A stretch of 32,833 bases of DNA from Candidatus Saccharibacteria bacterium UBA5150 (GTDB lineage: Bacteria > Patescibacteriota > Saccharimonadia > Saccharimonadales > UBA4665). The stretch covers positions 1 to 32,833 of the forward strand of contig DHXS01000019.1 in the NCBI GenBank assembly GCA_002413795.1. Direction: 5' to 3'. A program made the translations under genes and the position numbers. Positions within the stretch are counted from its first letter, which is position 1; each line of letters opens with the position of its first letter. Below are positions 22,010 to 29,934 of this stretch, one piece after another. Below the pieces are notes generated by a model. That model did no database searches. It was not told the origin of the DNA and saw only the letters and a program-made list of their open reading frames with translations.

Positions 22010-23496
22010 CTGATTTTGCTAGTGGCTAATTCGATCTGTTGGCGGCTGGCTTTGGGCAAGGTTTGGCCTGGCTTAAGCACGGTGATTTCGTTGGCGCGCT
22101 TGCCGATGTCGATCGGGTAATCACCGTTGAAGCAGGAGTTGTTGAAACTGGTGGCCGGCAGGCCGGTGGCCCGGATCATGCCGTCAAAGGACAAGAAGTG
22201 CAGTGAAGTGGCGCCGACATGGTCGCGCATCTCGGCCACCGTCATGTAGGCCGCCATCAGCTCGGACTGCCGCGGCGTGTTGATGCCGTAGAAGTCGGGG
22301 TGGCGGACCGGCGGACAGGTGATAATCAGGTGAACTTCTTTGGCGCCGGCATCGAAAATCATCTGTACCAGGTGCCGCATGGTGGTGCCGCGGACGATCG
22401 AGTCGTCCACTACGACAACTCGTTGACCTTTCAAGAGCTCAACAACCGGGTTAAGTTTCATTTTGAGGTCGCGTTCGCGGAGATGGGTAGTCGGGCGGAT
22501 AAAGGTGCGGTGGATATAACGATTCTTAATAAGTGCCATTTCGAAGGCTATGCCGCTGGCCTGGGAATAGCCAAGGGCGGCTGGGATGCCCGATTCGGGC
22601 ACAGGTACGATAACGTCGGCCTCAATCGGGAATTCCTTGGCCATTTCGCGGCCAAGGTTCTGGCGAACTATGTCCACGCGCTGGCCCAGCAACAGGCTGT
22701 CGGGGCGGGCAAAGTAAACCATTTCGAAAATGTCGAGCTTGAGATCGGGCTTGGCGATCTGCTCCGAGTGAAGGCCGTTTTGGTCGATAACCACCAGTTC
22801 CCCGGGTTCGACGTCGCGCAAGTGGGTGGCACCTATGGTATCGAAGGCGCAGGTTTCGCTGGCCAGCACGTAGCCGCCTTCCAGCGTGCCGATGGACAGA
22901 GGCCGGATGCCGCACTCATCGCGGAAGGCCACCAGCGTCCTGGTATCCATGGCGGTAATTGAAAAGGCCCCGGTAAACAGGGGCCAGGCTTTGGTGATGG
23001 CTTCGGGCAGGCTAAGGCCGTCGTCCATGTAACAGCTGAGCGCGGCCACCATCATGGCCGAATCGTTCTTCTTGGTCAGGTCAACTTTGCGCTCTTTTAG
23101 AAAAGCTTCTATTTTGGCGGTGTCGGGCAGGTTGCCGTTATGCGCCAGGGCAATATTATGCTTGCGGTCGACGTAGGGCTGGTTGTAGCAATCGTCGGCG
23201 CCGCCGGAAGTAGAGTAGCGGTTGTGACCGATGGCGATATGCCCGGGCAACTGCTCGAGGTCTTCTTCGCGGTAAACGGTGGCTACCAGCCCCTGCGCGG
23301 CGTGGCTGTAGATTTGTTTGCCGTCACTGCTGGCGATGCCGGAGCTTTCCTGGCCGCGGTGCTGTAAGGCCCATAGCCCATAAAAAGTTAAACGGGCCGC
23401 TTCCAGGCCCGCTTGCTGCTCCGATTTTGGTCCGAAGATGCCAAAAACCGCGCATTTTTCCTTTAGCTGGTCAATGTCTTGCCCTGCCGGTATCAT
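22006..23496 (-). CDS. purF: Amidophosphoribosyltransferase
   Basis: This 496-residue enzyme makes phosphoribosylamine from PRPP and glutamine, the first committed step. Cys15 (KEKCAVFGIFG) is the glutaminase nucleophile and follows a 14-residue lead that would be cut off, as in propeptide-type PurF. GHNRYSTSG and LAHNGNLPD complete the glutaminase site. VVVVDDSIVRGTTM is the PRPP loop. The HPCFYG and CxxCF cysteines of Fe-S forms are changed (HPDFYG, single Cys in NNSCFNGDYP), so no cluster is expected. The mRNA is predicted leaderless. Confidence 0.95.
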   Translation of the reverse strand: MIPAGQDIDQLKEKCAVFGIFGPKSEQQAGLEAARLTFYGLWALQHRGQESSGIASSDGKQIYSHAAQGLVATVYREEDLEQLPGHIAIGHNRYSTSGGADDCYNQPYVDRKHNIALAHNGNLPDTAKIEAFLKERKVDLTKKNDSAMMVAALSCYMDDGLSLPEAITKAWPLFTGAFSITAMDTRTLVAFRDECGIRPLSIGTLEGGYVLASETCAFDTIGATHLRDVEPGELVVIDQNGLHSEQIAKPDLKLDIFEMVYFARPDSLLLGQRVDIVRQNLGREMAKEFPIEADVIVPVPESGIPAALGYSQASGIAFEMALIKNRYIHRTFIRPTTHLRERDLKMKLNPVVELLKGQRVVVVDDSIVRGTTMRHLVQMIFDAGAKEVHLIITCPPVRHPDFYGINTPRQSELMAAYMTVAEMRDHVGATSLHFLSFDGMIRATGLPATSFNNSCFNGDYPIDIGKRANEITVLKPGQTLPKASRQQIELATSKIR

Positions 23497-23531
23497 TTAT
23501 TTATTTTAAACCATTAGCCAGATGTCGGCAA
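23497..23531 (-). promoter_or_regulatory. purF operon promoter (predicted leaderless)
   Basis: On the minus strand TTGCCG (23531-23526), a 17-base spacer, TAAAAT (23508-23503), six bases and the ATG at 23496. This is the clearest full promoter of the leaderless type in the window. Confidence 0.65.
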
Positions 23532-23577
23532 GGCCCGAGTTATCTGGTACAATAGATCAGTAAGAGGAGCCTGACGC
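23518..23577 (+). promoter_or_regulatory. purM promoter with an inverted repeat shared with purF
   Basis: TACAAT (23548-23553) is a -10 box. AGAGGAG (23563-23569) is the ribosome site, eight bases before the GTG start. An inverted repeat CCAGAT (23518-23523) and ATCTGG (23542-23547) sits between the purF and purM promoters with an 18-base centre and could bind one regulator for both. Confidence 0.45.
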
Positions 23578-24675
23578 GTGCCGAAAAAGCTCGATTATCA
23601 CAAGTCTGTTAACTATTCCCAGGCCGACCCGGTTAAAATTTTGGCCCAAAAAGAGGGCCTGGCCACAGCCGCCAATATGCCGGCGGGCTTTAAAGAGGTC
23701 GCGGGCACCAGGGGCGAATCGGCCTACGTTTTTGAAATGGACGGGCGTTGGGGCGCTTTCGTTCAGGAGGGATTAGGCACCAAGAGCCTGATCGCCCAGT
23801 CGATTTACAAAAAGACCGGTGAGTCGCACTTTGCGGCCATCGCCCAGGATACGGTGGCCTGCATTATTAACGACTTGGTCTCGGTCGGTGCCACCCCCGT
23901 GGTTTTGAATGCTTACTGGTCCTCCAGCTCATACGAGTGGCTGGCCGACGCCAAGCTGGCCGAAGACTTTATAAAGGGCTGGCGAGCAGCCTGCGACGCT
24001 TCCAAAGTAACCTGGGGCGGCGGTGAGACCCAATCACTGCCGGGCGTGGTATCGCCGGGGGCGCTGGAATTTGCCGGCTCGGCTTTCGGAGTTATTAAAG
24101 ATTCCAGACACCTGGTACAGGGCAAAAATTTGCAGGCCGGAGACGCCATAGTATTGATTGAGAGCAGCGGGCCGCACGCCAACGGCATCAGCCTGATCCG
24201 CCAAATTGCCGCCGGCCTGCCCGAAGGCTATCAAACCAAGCTAGCCGACGGCACGACCCTTGGCGAAGCCGCGCTGGCCCCCACCCATCTTTACGCCGCG
24301 CTAGTCGCGGCCCTGCAGTCCGCCGACCTGAACGTTCATTATCTGTCGAATATCACCGGCCACGGCTGGCGCAAGCTAATGCGGGCTGAACAGCCTTTCT
24401 GCTACGTAATGACCGAAACGCCGCCGGTACACGAGATCTTTAACTTTATCGCCGAACAAGCCAACAACTCCGAGGAGGAAATGTACGGCAACTACAATAT
24501 GGGCGCCGGTTATGCGGTTTATCTGCCGGCTGAGCAGGCTGAGCAAGTCGTCGAGATCGCCAAAGGGCTCGGCTTGCAGGCCTGGGTAGCCGGCCGGGTC
24601 GAAGACGGGCCTAAGCAGGTTGTCATTAAGCCTAAGAATATCACCTTTGCCGGTGACAGCTTGGGGGTGCGCTAG
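23578..24675 (+). CDS. purM: AIR synthetase (divergent PurM)
   Basis: This 365-residue enzyme closes FGAM to AIR using ATP. It keeps family points: a GxGTK motif (QEGLGTKSLIA), DTVACIINDLVSVGATPV, WGGGETQSLPG, SSGPHANGISLIR and NITGHGWRKLMR, a match to 'hiTGGGl..n'. The first motif has Glu instead of the usual Asp, and there is a YWSSSSYEWLADA insertion. It is therefore a divergent branch of PurM. The start is GTG with a good ribosome site. Its TAG stop shares one base with the purL GTG start, so purM-purL are coupled. Confidence 0.88.
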   Translation: MPKKLDYHKSVNYSQADPVKILAQKEGLATAANMPAGFKEVAGTRGESAYVFEMDGRWGAFVQEGLGTKSLIAQSIYKKTGESHFAAIAQDTVACIINDLVSVGATPVVLNAYWSSSSYEWLADAKLAEDFIKGWRAACDASKVTWGGGETQSLPGVVSPGALEFAGSAFGVIKDSRHLVQGKNLQAGDAIVLIESSGPHANGISLIRQIAAGLPEGYQTKLADGTTLGEAALAPTHLYAALVAALQSADLNVHYLSNITGHGWRKLMRAEQPFCYVMTETPPVHEIFNFIAEQANNSEEEMYGNYNMGAGYAVYLPAEQAEQVVEIAKGLGLQAWVAGRVEDGPKQVVIKPKNITFAGDSLGVR

Positions 24676-27600
24676 TGAAAATCTACAAAGGGATTGCCGC
24701 TCTTTCGGATTTTCGCCGCCAAAAATTACTCTCGCGTCTGCAGGCCATCGACCCTGACATTTCCTCTGTGAATGCCGAGTATGTGCACTTTGCCGACCTT
24801 GACGGTGAGTTATCGGCGGGCCAGGAAAAAGAGCTGGTGGAACTGCTGACTTACGGCACGCCTTACAGCGGCGGCAGTGACGGGGACTTGTATCTGGTGG
24901 TGCCGCGGCCCGGCACTATTTCGCCCTGGTCGTCCAAGGCTACCGACATCGTCCATAACTCCGGTATCACCGCTGTCAAACGCCTGGAACGGGGCACGGC
25001 TTATTACATTAAGGCAAATTCTACGGGCGCGGATCCCAAAGTCGCCGACCTGCTGCACGACCGCATGACCGAAACCATTTTAAACGACCTGCAAGCGGCC
25101 ACTATATTATTCGAAGAGCACGAGCCTAAGCCGCTCCGCAGCGTCGCCATCGACTCCTTAGCCCAAGCCAACACCGAGCTGGGGCTGGCGCTGGCCGATG
25201 ATGAAATCGACTATTTACTGGAAGCCTACCGCGGCCTGGGGCGCAATCCCACCGACGTGGAGCTGATGATGTTCGCCCAGGTTAACAGCGAGCACTGCCG
25301 CCACAAGATCTTTAACGCCGACTGGGTAATTGACGGCCAGCCGCAGCCCAAAAGCCTGTTTAAAATGATCAAAAACACCTACGAAAAGGGCGGCCAGGAC
25401 GTTTTGTCGGCCTACCACGACAATGCCGCCGTTTTGAAAGGGCCGACGGCCGGCCGCTTCTTTAGCGATCCGGCGGCGGGCAGCTACGCTTACCATAAAG
25501 AGCCCGTGCACTCGGTGATTAAAGTCGAGACACACAACCACCCGACGGCCATCGCGCCGGTGCCCGGCGCGGCAACCGGCATCGGCGGCGAAATCCGCGA
25601 CGAGGCCGCTACGGGGCGGGGCGCCAAATCCAAAATGGGACTGGCCGGCTACAGCGTGTCCAACCTGGAAATTCCCGGCGCTGGGCGGCCCTGGGAGCAG
25701 CCCTACGGCAAGCCTGACCGGATCGTTTCGGCCCTGGATATTATGCTGGAAGCGCCGATCGGCGGCGCCGGCTTTGCCAACGAATTCGGGCGGCCTAACC
25801 TGGCCGGCTATTTTCGGACTTATCAGCAACGGACCGGCGAAGAAGTTTGGGGTTACCACAAGCCGATTATGATTGCCGGCGGTCTGGGCAACATCCGCGA
25901 CCAGCACGTCGATAAGCAGCGGCTGCCCGTCGGCTCGCTGGTCATCCAACTGGGCGGGCCGGCCATGCTGATCGGCCTCGGCGGCGGCGCGGCTTCCAGC
26001 ATGCAGGCCGGCGCCAGCGCCGAATATCTGGATTTTGCCTCGGTACAGCGCGGCAACGGCGAAATCGAGCGCCGCACCCAAGAAGTTATCGACGCCTGCT
26101 GGGCCCTGGGCGAAACCAATCCAATTATTAGCATCCATGATGTCGGCGCCGGCGGCTTAAGCAACGCCTTGCCGGAACTGGTGCACGATTCCGGCCGCGG
26201 TGCCGTTTTTGAATTACGCGATATCCCCAGCGCCGAACCCGGCCTGTCACCTCTGGAAATCTGGTGCAATGAGGCCCAGGAACGCTACGTGCTGGGTATC
26301 GCCCCGGCCAACTTGGAGCGCTTTAAAGCCCTCTGTGAACGCGAGCGCTGCCCGTTTGCCGTGGTTGGCAAAGTTACCGCTGATGAGCAACTGGTATTAA
26401 ATGACAGTCTGTTCAAAAATAAGCCGATCGACCTGCCGCTGGACGTGCTGTTCGGCAAACCGCCCAAGCTGACCCGCGAGGTCAAACGCGCTGTGGTCAA
26501 ACAGCCCGGACTTGATTTTGAAGACATTAAGCTGGAAGATGCTGTGGAACGTGTCCTCAAATTACCGGCGGTGGGCAGCAAGAAATTCCTGATCACCATC
26601 GGCGACCGTACCGTCGGCGGTCTGAGCGTGCGCGACCAGATGGTCGGACCCTGGCAGGTGCCGGTCAGCGACGTAGCCGTTACTGCCACCGGCTTTGACA
26701 CCGAGACGGGTGAAGCCATGGCCATGGGCGAACGCACACCGCTGGCCGTCATCAACGCTCCGGCGGCGGCTCGCATGGCCGTTGGCGAGGCCATCACCAA
26801 CATTGCCGCCGCCGATGTCGCCCAGCTCCAAGACATTAAATTATCGGCTAACTGGATGGCCGCCGCCGGCCACGGCCACGAAGATCAAAACCTGTTCGAC
26901 AGCGTCAAAGCCATCGGCGAAGATTTTTGCCCGGCGCTGGGCCTGACCATTCCCGTCGGCAAAGACTCCTTGAGCATGCGCACCACCTGGGGAGACAAGT
27001 CTGTCACCGCACCCGTCTCACTTATCATCACCGGCTTTTCACCGGTTCAAAACGCCGCCAAAACGCTGACCCCCCAGCTCAAAACCGATGAAAAAACCGC
27101 CTTGATACTTATAGACCTAAGCGGTGGCCAAGCCCGCTTGGGCGGCTCGGCGCTGACTCAGGTTTACAACCAAATCGGCAGCGAAACGCCCGACGCCGAT
27201 CCCGAAAAACTTAAAAGTTTCTTTACTGCACTTGCGAAACTTAAAAAACAAGGCAAAATCCTGGCCTATCACGACCGTTCAGATGGCGGCTTACTGGCCA
27301 CAGTCTTAGAAATGGCCTTCGCCAGCCGCTGCGGCCTCGACCTGGATCTAAGCGAGCTACCCGGCGACACACTGGAGAAATTGTTTAACGAAGAGCTGGG
27401 TGTAGTTATACAGGTCGCCGCTGCCGACCTTGATTCGGTCAAGAACCTATTTAGTAAGTATACTTACTATCTCGGTAGTCCTCAGAAAGAACAGTCGATA
27501 ACTCTCCGCGATCGGGAAAAGATCATTTATCAAAATAAGCGCCGGCAGCTGGAGAGTTGGTGGAGCGATACCAGCTACCAGATCCAGAAGCTGCGCGACA

Positions 27601-28475
27601 ACCCGGCGGCGGCCGAGCAGGAGTTTGCCGCCATCCAGGATGATAAAGACCCCGGCCTGTCGCCCAGTGTAACTTTTGAAACAAGCGCCAAAAAATACAC
27701 CGGCAAACCGAAAGTAGCTATCTTCCGTGAGCAGGGTGTAAACGGCCAAATCGAGATGGCCGCCGCCTTCGACCAGGCCGGTTTCACCAGCGTCGACGTT
27801 CACCTAAATGACCTCATCAGCGGCAAGCACAATTTGGATGATTTTGTCGGCCTGGCGGCCTGTGGCGGCTTCAGCTACGGCGACGTGCTGGGGGCAGGCG
27901 AGGGCTGGGCCAAATCGATTCTATTTAACCAAAAACTGCGCCAGGACTTTAAAGAATTTTTTGAGCGACCGGACACCTTCAGCCTCGGCGTTTGTAACGG
28001 CTGCCAGATGCTGGCGGCTCTGAAAGAATTAATCCCCGGGGCAAAGAATTGGCCGGAATTCCTCAAAAACGCCTCCGAGCAGTTCGAGGCCCGCGTAGTT
28101 ACCATAAAGATCAACGACTCGCCTTCAATCTTGCTCAAAGGCATGGCCGGCTCGATCCTGCCCGTGCCAACCGCCCACGGCGAGGGCCGGGCCGAGTTCC
28201 ACGGCGCCAACCCCGATATGAAACTGGTTTCCGCCCAATATGTCGATAACTACGGCAAAATCACCGAAGAATACCCGGCCAATCCCAACGGCTCGCCGGA
28301 GGGCATTACGGCCCTGACCACCCCCGACGGCCGGGCGACCATCATCATGCCGCACCCCGAACGCGCCTTTCACAGCCGCCAGCTATGCTGGCATCCGACC
28401 GAGTGGGGCAAAGACTCGCCTTGGTTCCGCATCTTCCAGAACGCCCGCGCCTGGGTCGAGGCTAATAAAGCTTAG
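24675..28475 (+). CDS. purL: FGAM synthase, single-chain large type (PurL with fused glutaminase)
   Basis: This 1266-residue protein makes FGAM from FGAR, glutamine and ATP. It is the large fused form, with PurS-like, two AIRS-like and PurQ-like parts in one chain. Near residue 286 is ETHNHPTAIAPVPGAATG. Near residue 760 is GKDSLSMR. The glutaminase from about 1010 has VAIFREQGVNGQIEMA, GGFSYGDVLGAG, catalytic Cys1107 in GVCNGCQM, and His1227-Pro-Glu1229 (MPHPER). The type is the one seen in gamma-proteobacteria and eukaryotes, unlike the split PurSQL of most Gram-positives. The start is GTG. The stop overlaps the pyrE stop by four bases. Confidence 0.96.
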   Translation: MKIYKGIAALSDFRRQKLLSRLQAIDPDISSVNAEYVHFADLDGELSAGQEKELVELLTYGTPYSGGSDGDLYLVVPRPGTISPWSSKATDIVHNSGITAVKRLERGTAYYIKANSTGADPKVADLLHDRMTETILNDLQAATILFEEHEPKPLRSVAIDSLAQANTELGLALADDEIDYLLEAYRGLGRNPTDVELMMFAQVNSEHCRHKIFNADWVIDGQPQPKSLFKMIKNTYEKGGQDVLSAYHDNAAVLKGPTAGRFFSDPAAGSYAYHKEPVHSVIKVETHNHPTAIAPVPGAATGIGGEIRDEAATGRGAKSKMGLAGYSVSNLEIPGAGRPWEQPYGKPDRIVSALDIMLEAPIGGAGFANEFGRPNLAGYFRTYQQRTGEEVWGYHKPIMIAGGLGNIRDQHVDKQRLPVGSLVIQLGGPAMLIGLGGGAASSMQAGASAEYLDFASVQRGNGEIERRTQEVIDACWALGETNPIISIHDVGAGGLSNALPELVHDSGRGAVFELRDIPSAEPGLSPLEIWCNEAQERYVLGIAPANLERFKALCERERCPFAVVGKVTADEQLVLNDSLFKNKPIDLPLDVLFGKPPKLTREVKRAVVKQPGLDFEDIKLEDAVERVLKLPAVGSKKFLITIGDRTVGGLSVRDQMVGPWQVPVSDVAVTATGFDTETGEAMAMGERTPLAVINAPAAARMAVGEAITNIAAADVAQLQDIKLSANWMAAAGHGHEDQNLFDSVKAIGEDFCPALGLTIPVGKDSLSMRTTWGDKSVTAPVSLIITGFSPVQNAAKTLTPQLKTDEKTALILIDLSGGQARLGGSALTQVYNQIGSETPDADPEKLKSFFTALAKLKKQGKILAYHDRSDGGLLATVLEMAFASRCGLDLDLSELPGDTLEKLFNEELGVVIQVAAADLDSVKNLFSKYTYYLGSPQKEQSITLRDREKIIYQNKRRQLESWWSDTSYQIQKLRDNPAAAEQEFAAIQDDKDPGLSPSVTFETSAKKYTGKPKVAIFREQGVNGQIEMAAAFDQAGFTSVDVHLNDLISGKHNLDDFVGLAACGGFSYGDVLGAGEGWAKSILFNQKLRQDFKEFFERPDTFSLGVCNGCQMLAALKELIPGAKNWPEFLKNASEQFEARVVTIKINDSPSILLKGMAGSILPVPTAHGEGRAEFHGANPDMKLVSAQYVDNYGKITEEYPANPNGSPEGITALTTPDGRATIIMPHPERAFHSRQLCWHPTEWGKDSPWFRIFQNARAWVEANKA

Positions 28476-29086
28476 GCTTGCCGCGTGAAAGCTATCATGT
28501 CGTCGTGCTGGCTTTGACTCAACTTACCTTCAGCCAGCAAAATGCCGAGAGCCTCGGTTATAGTCATGGCGGCTTCGAGCGTATAACCGGCTTTCTCGAC
28601 GATTTGTTTGCCGCCCATTTCTCTATCAAGTAACAGATAGAAGCCGACAACTTTGAGGTCACACTGCTTAAACCGTTCCAGAGCCTCGATTTTAGAATCG
28701 CCCTTGGCTACCAGGTCATCAATGATGGCGACCTTGTCGCCGGCTTTCCAGTTACCTTCAATCAGGCTAGCGGTGCCGTGCTCTTTAACTTTGGCGCGGG
28801 GCTGAATAAGAGGTCGTTTTGTCTCGTAGCCAACAGCGGTGGCGATGGGAATCCCGGCTTCCGGAATGCCGGCCAGTAATGTATCTGTTGGCAGATCTTT
28901 GACCAGTTCGGCATAAACTTTTGTGATGGTATGGAAGGCTTCCGGAAAAGACTGGACGATGCGCAGGTCGATGTAGAAAGGCGCAACTATGCCGCTTTTG
29001 AGTGTGAACTGGCCGAATTTTAGCAGGCCATATTTATGCAGCGCGAGGGCGACGTTCCGTTTGGCTTCATCCGATACCTGACTCAT
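28472..29086 (-). CDS. pyrE: Orotate phosphoribosyltransferase
   Basis: This 204-residue enzyme makes OMP from orotate and PRPP. It begins with the usual LALHKYGLLKFGQFTLKSGI. The PRPP loop is VAIIDDLVAKGDSKIEA. PEAGIPIATAVGYETKRPLI is the flexible region with its Lys-Arg. LKVVGFYLLLDREMGG is the strand following the PRPP loop, ahead of the C-terminal helix. The ATG overlaps the pyrF TGA stop by four bases, so pyrF-pyrE form one unit. Its own stop lies within the purL stop. Confidence 0.94.
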   Translation of the reverse strand: MSQVSDEAKRNVALALHKYGLLKFGQFTLKSGIVAPFYIDLRIVQSFPEAFHTITKVYAELVKDLPTDTLLAGIPEAGIPIATAVGYETKRPLIQPRAKVKEHGTASLIEGNWKAGDKVAIIDDLVAKGDSKIEALERFKQCDLKVVGFYLLLDREMGGKQIVEKAGYTLEAAMTITEALGILLAEGKLSQSQHDDMIAFTRQA

Positions 29087-29880
29087 GGTTGGCTCCTATA
29101 TTTATTTATTTGGTCTCTGGCTTCGGTAGCCGCTTGGCGAGGGTTACCGGCGTAGATGATCGCCCGGGCGGAGTTGATAATCAGGTTGGGGCCGCCGGCT
29201 TTGAGGGTAGCCTCGATGTCGCCGCCTTGGGCGCCGATGCCCGGTACCAGGAAAATCATGTCGTCACCCACGATTTGGCGGATGGCTGCCATTTCGGCGG
29301 GGGCGGTGGCACCGACTACCAGCAGGCAGTTGCCGTTGGCATTCCAATTTTTGGCTACCTTATCGGCGACCTGCAGGTAGAGTTTGCGACCGTCCGTATC
29401 GAGATCCTGAAATTCGCCGGCGCCTTCGTTAGAAGTCCGGCAAAGCACGATGATTCCCTTATCTTTATGATCCAGGAACGACTGCACGGCGGCGCGGCCC
29501 TGATAAGGCTGCACCGTAACGGCGTCAACGCCCAGGTAATCAAAGGCAAAGGCGGCGTAATGGTTGTTGGTGTTACCGATGTCGCCGCGCTTAAAATCAA
29601 GGATAATCGGAATGTCCGGGTAGTGTTCCTGAATATAGGCGCAGGTCTGTTTTAGCTCCTCGATGCCGGCGGCGCCGCGGGCTTCGTAAAAGGCCGAGTT
29701 GGGCTTGTAGGCGCAAACCAGGCTGGCCGTGGCGTCGATAATGGCTTTGTTAAAGCTGAACAGCGGCTGGGGCGTTCCGGCCACCTGTGTCGGCAGTTTG
29801 GCCACGTCCGGGTCTAGTCCCACGCACAATAACGAGTTGTTTTTGCCCTGGGCGGCTGAAAGTTTGCGTTTAAAATCCAT
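29083..29880 (-). CDS. pyrF: Orotidine-5'-phosphate decarboxylase (group 2 type)
   Basis: This 265-residue enzyme makes UMP. CVGLDPDVAKLP, AYKPNSAFYEARG (Lys59) and ILDFKRGDIGNTN (Asp95, Lys97, Asp100) are the catalytic and phosphate-site motifs of the longer, group 2 (mycobacterial-like) form. FLVPGIGAQGGDIEAT and INSARAIIYAG complete the barrel. It is first in pyrF-pyrE. A TATAAT box (29909-29904) on the minus strand lies 23 bases before the ATG, and no good Shine-Dalgarno site follows. Confidence 0.94.
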   Translation of the reverse strand: MDFKRKLSAAQGKNNSLLCVGLDPDVAKLPTQVAGTPQPLFSFNKAIIDATASLVCAYKPNSAFYEARGAAGIEELKQTCAYIQEHYPDIPIILDFKRGDIGNTNNHYAAFAFDYLGVDAVTVQPYQGRAAVQSFLDHKDKGIIVLCRTSNEGAGEFQDLDTDGRKLYLQVADKVAKNWNANGNCLLVVGATAPAEMAAIRQIVGDDMIFLVPGIGAQGGDIEATLKAGGPNLIINSARAIIYAGNPRQAATEARDQINKYRSQP

Positions 29881-29934
29881 ATACCAGAAAGTCGTTTTCC
29901 TTTATTATATAGATAGATATCTGAGGAGCCAAAC
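29881..29934. promoter_or_regulatory. Divergent pyrF/pyrD control region
   Basis: The minus strand has TATAAT (29909-29904) for pyrF. On the plus strand, TATAGA/TAGATA-like boxes at 29908-29915 overlap it, and GAGGAG (29923-29928) is the ribosome site for the first pyrD. The two -10 boxes cannot be used at the same time. No riboswitch or attenuator hairpin is seen. Confidence 0.4.

Noticed and set aside
22219..22962. 247-codon plus-strand open frame opposite purF
   Set aside because: It is the shadow of conserved PurF codons, with a composition typical of antisense frames.
25215..26138. 307-codon minus-strand open frame inside purL
   Set aside because: It is fully antisense to the conserved PurL synthetase domain, has low complexity (Ala/Gly/Arg rich) and no start signals.
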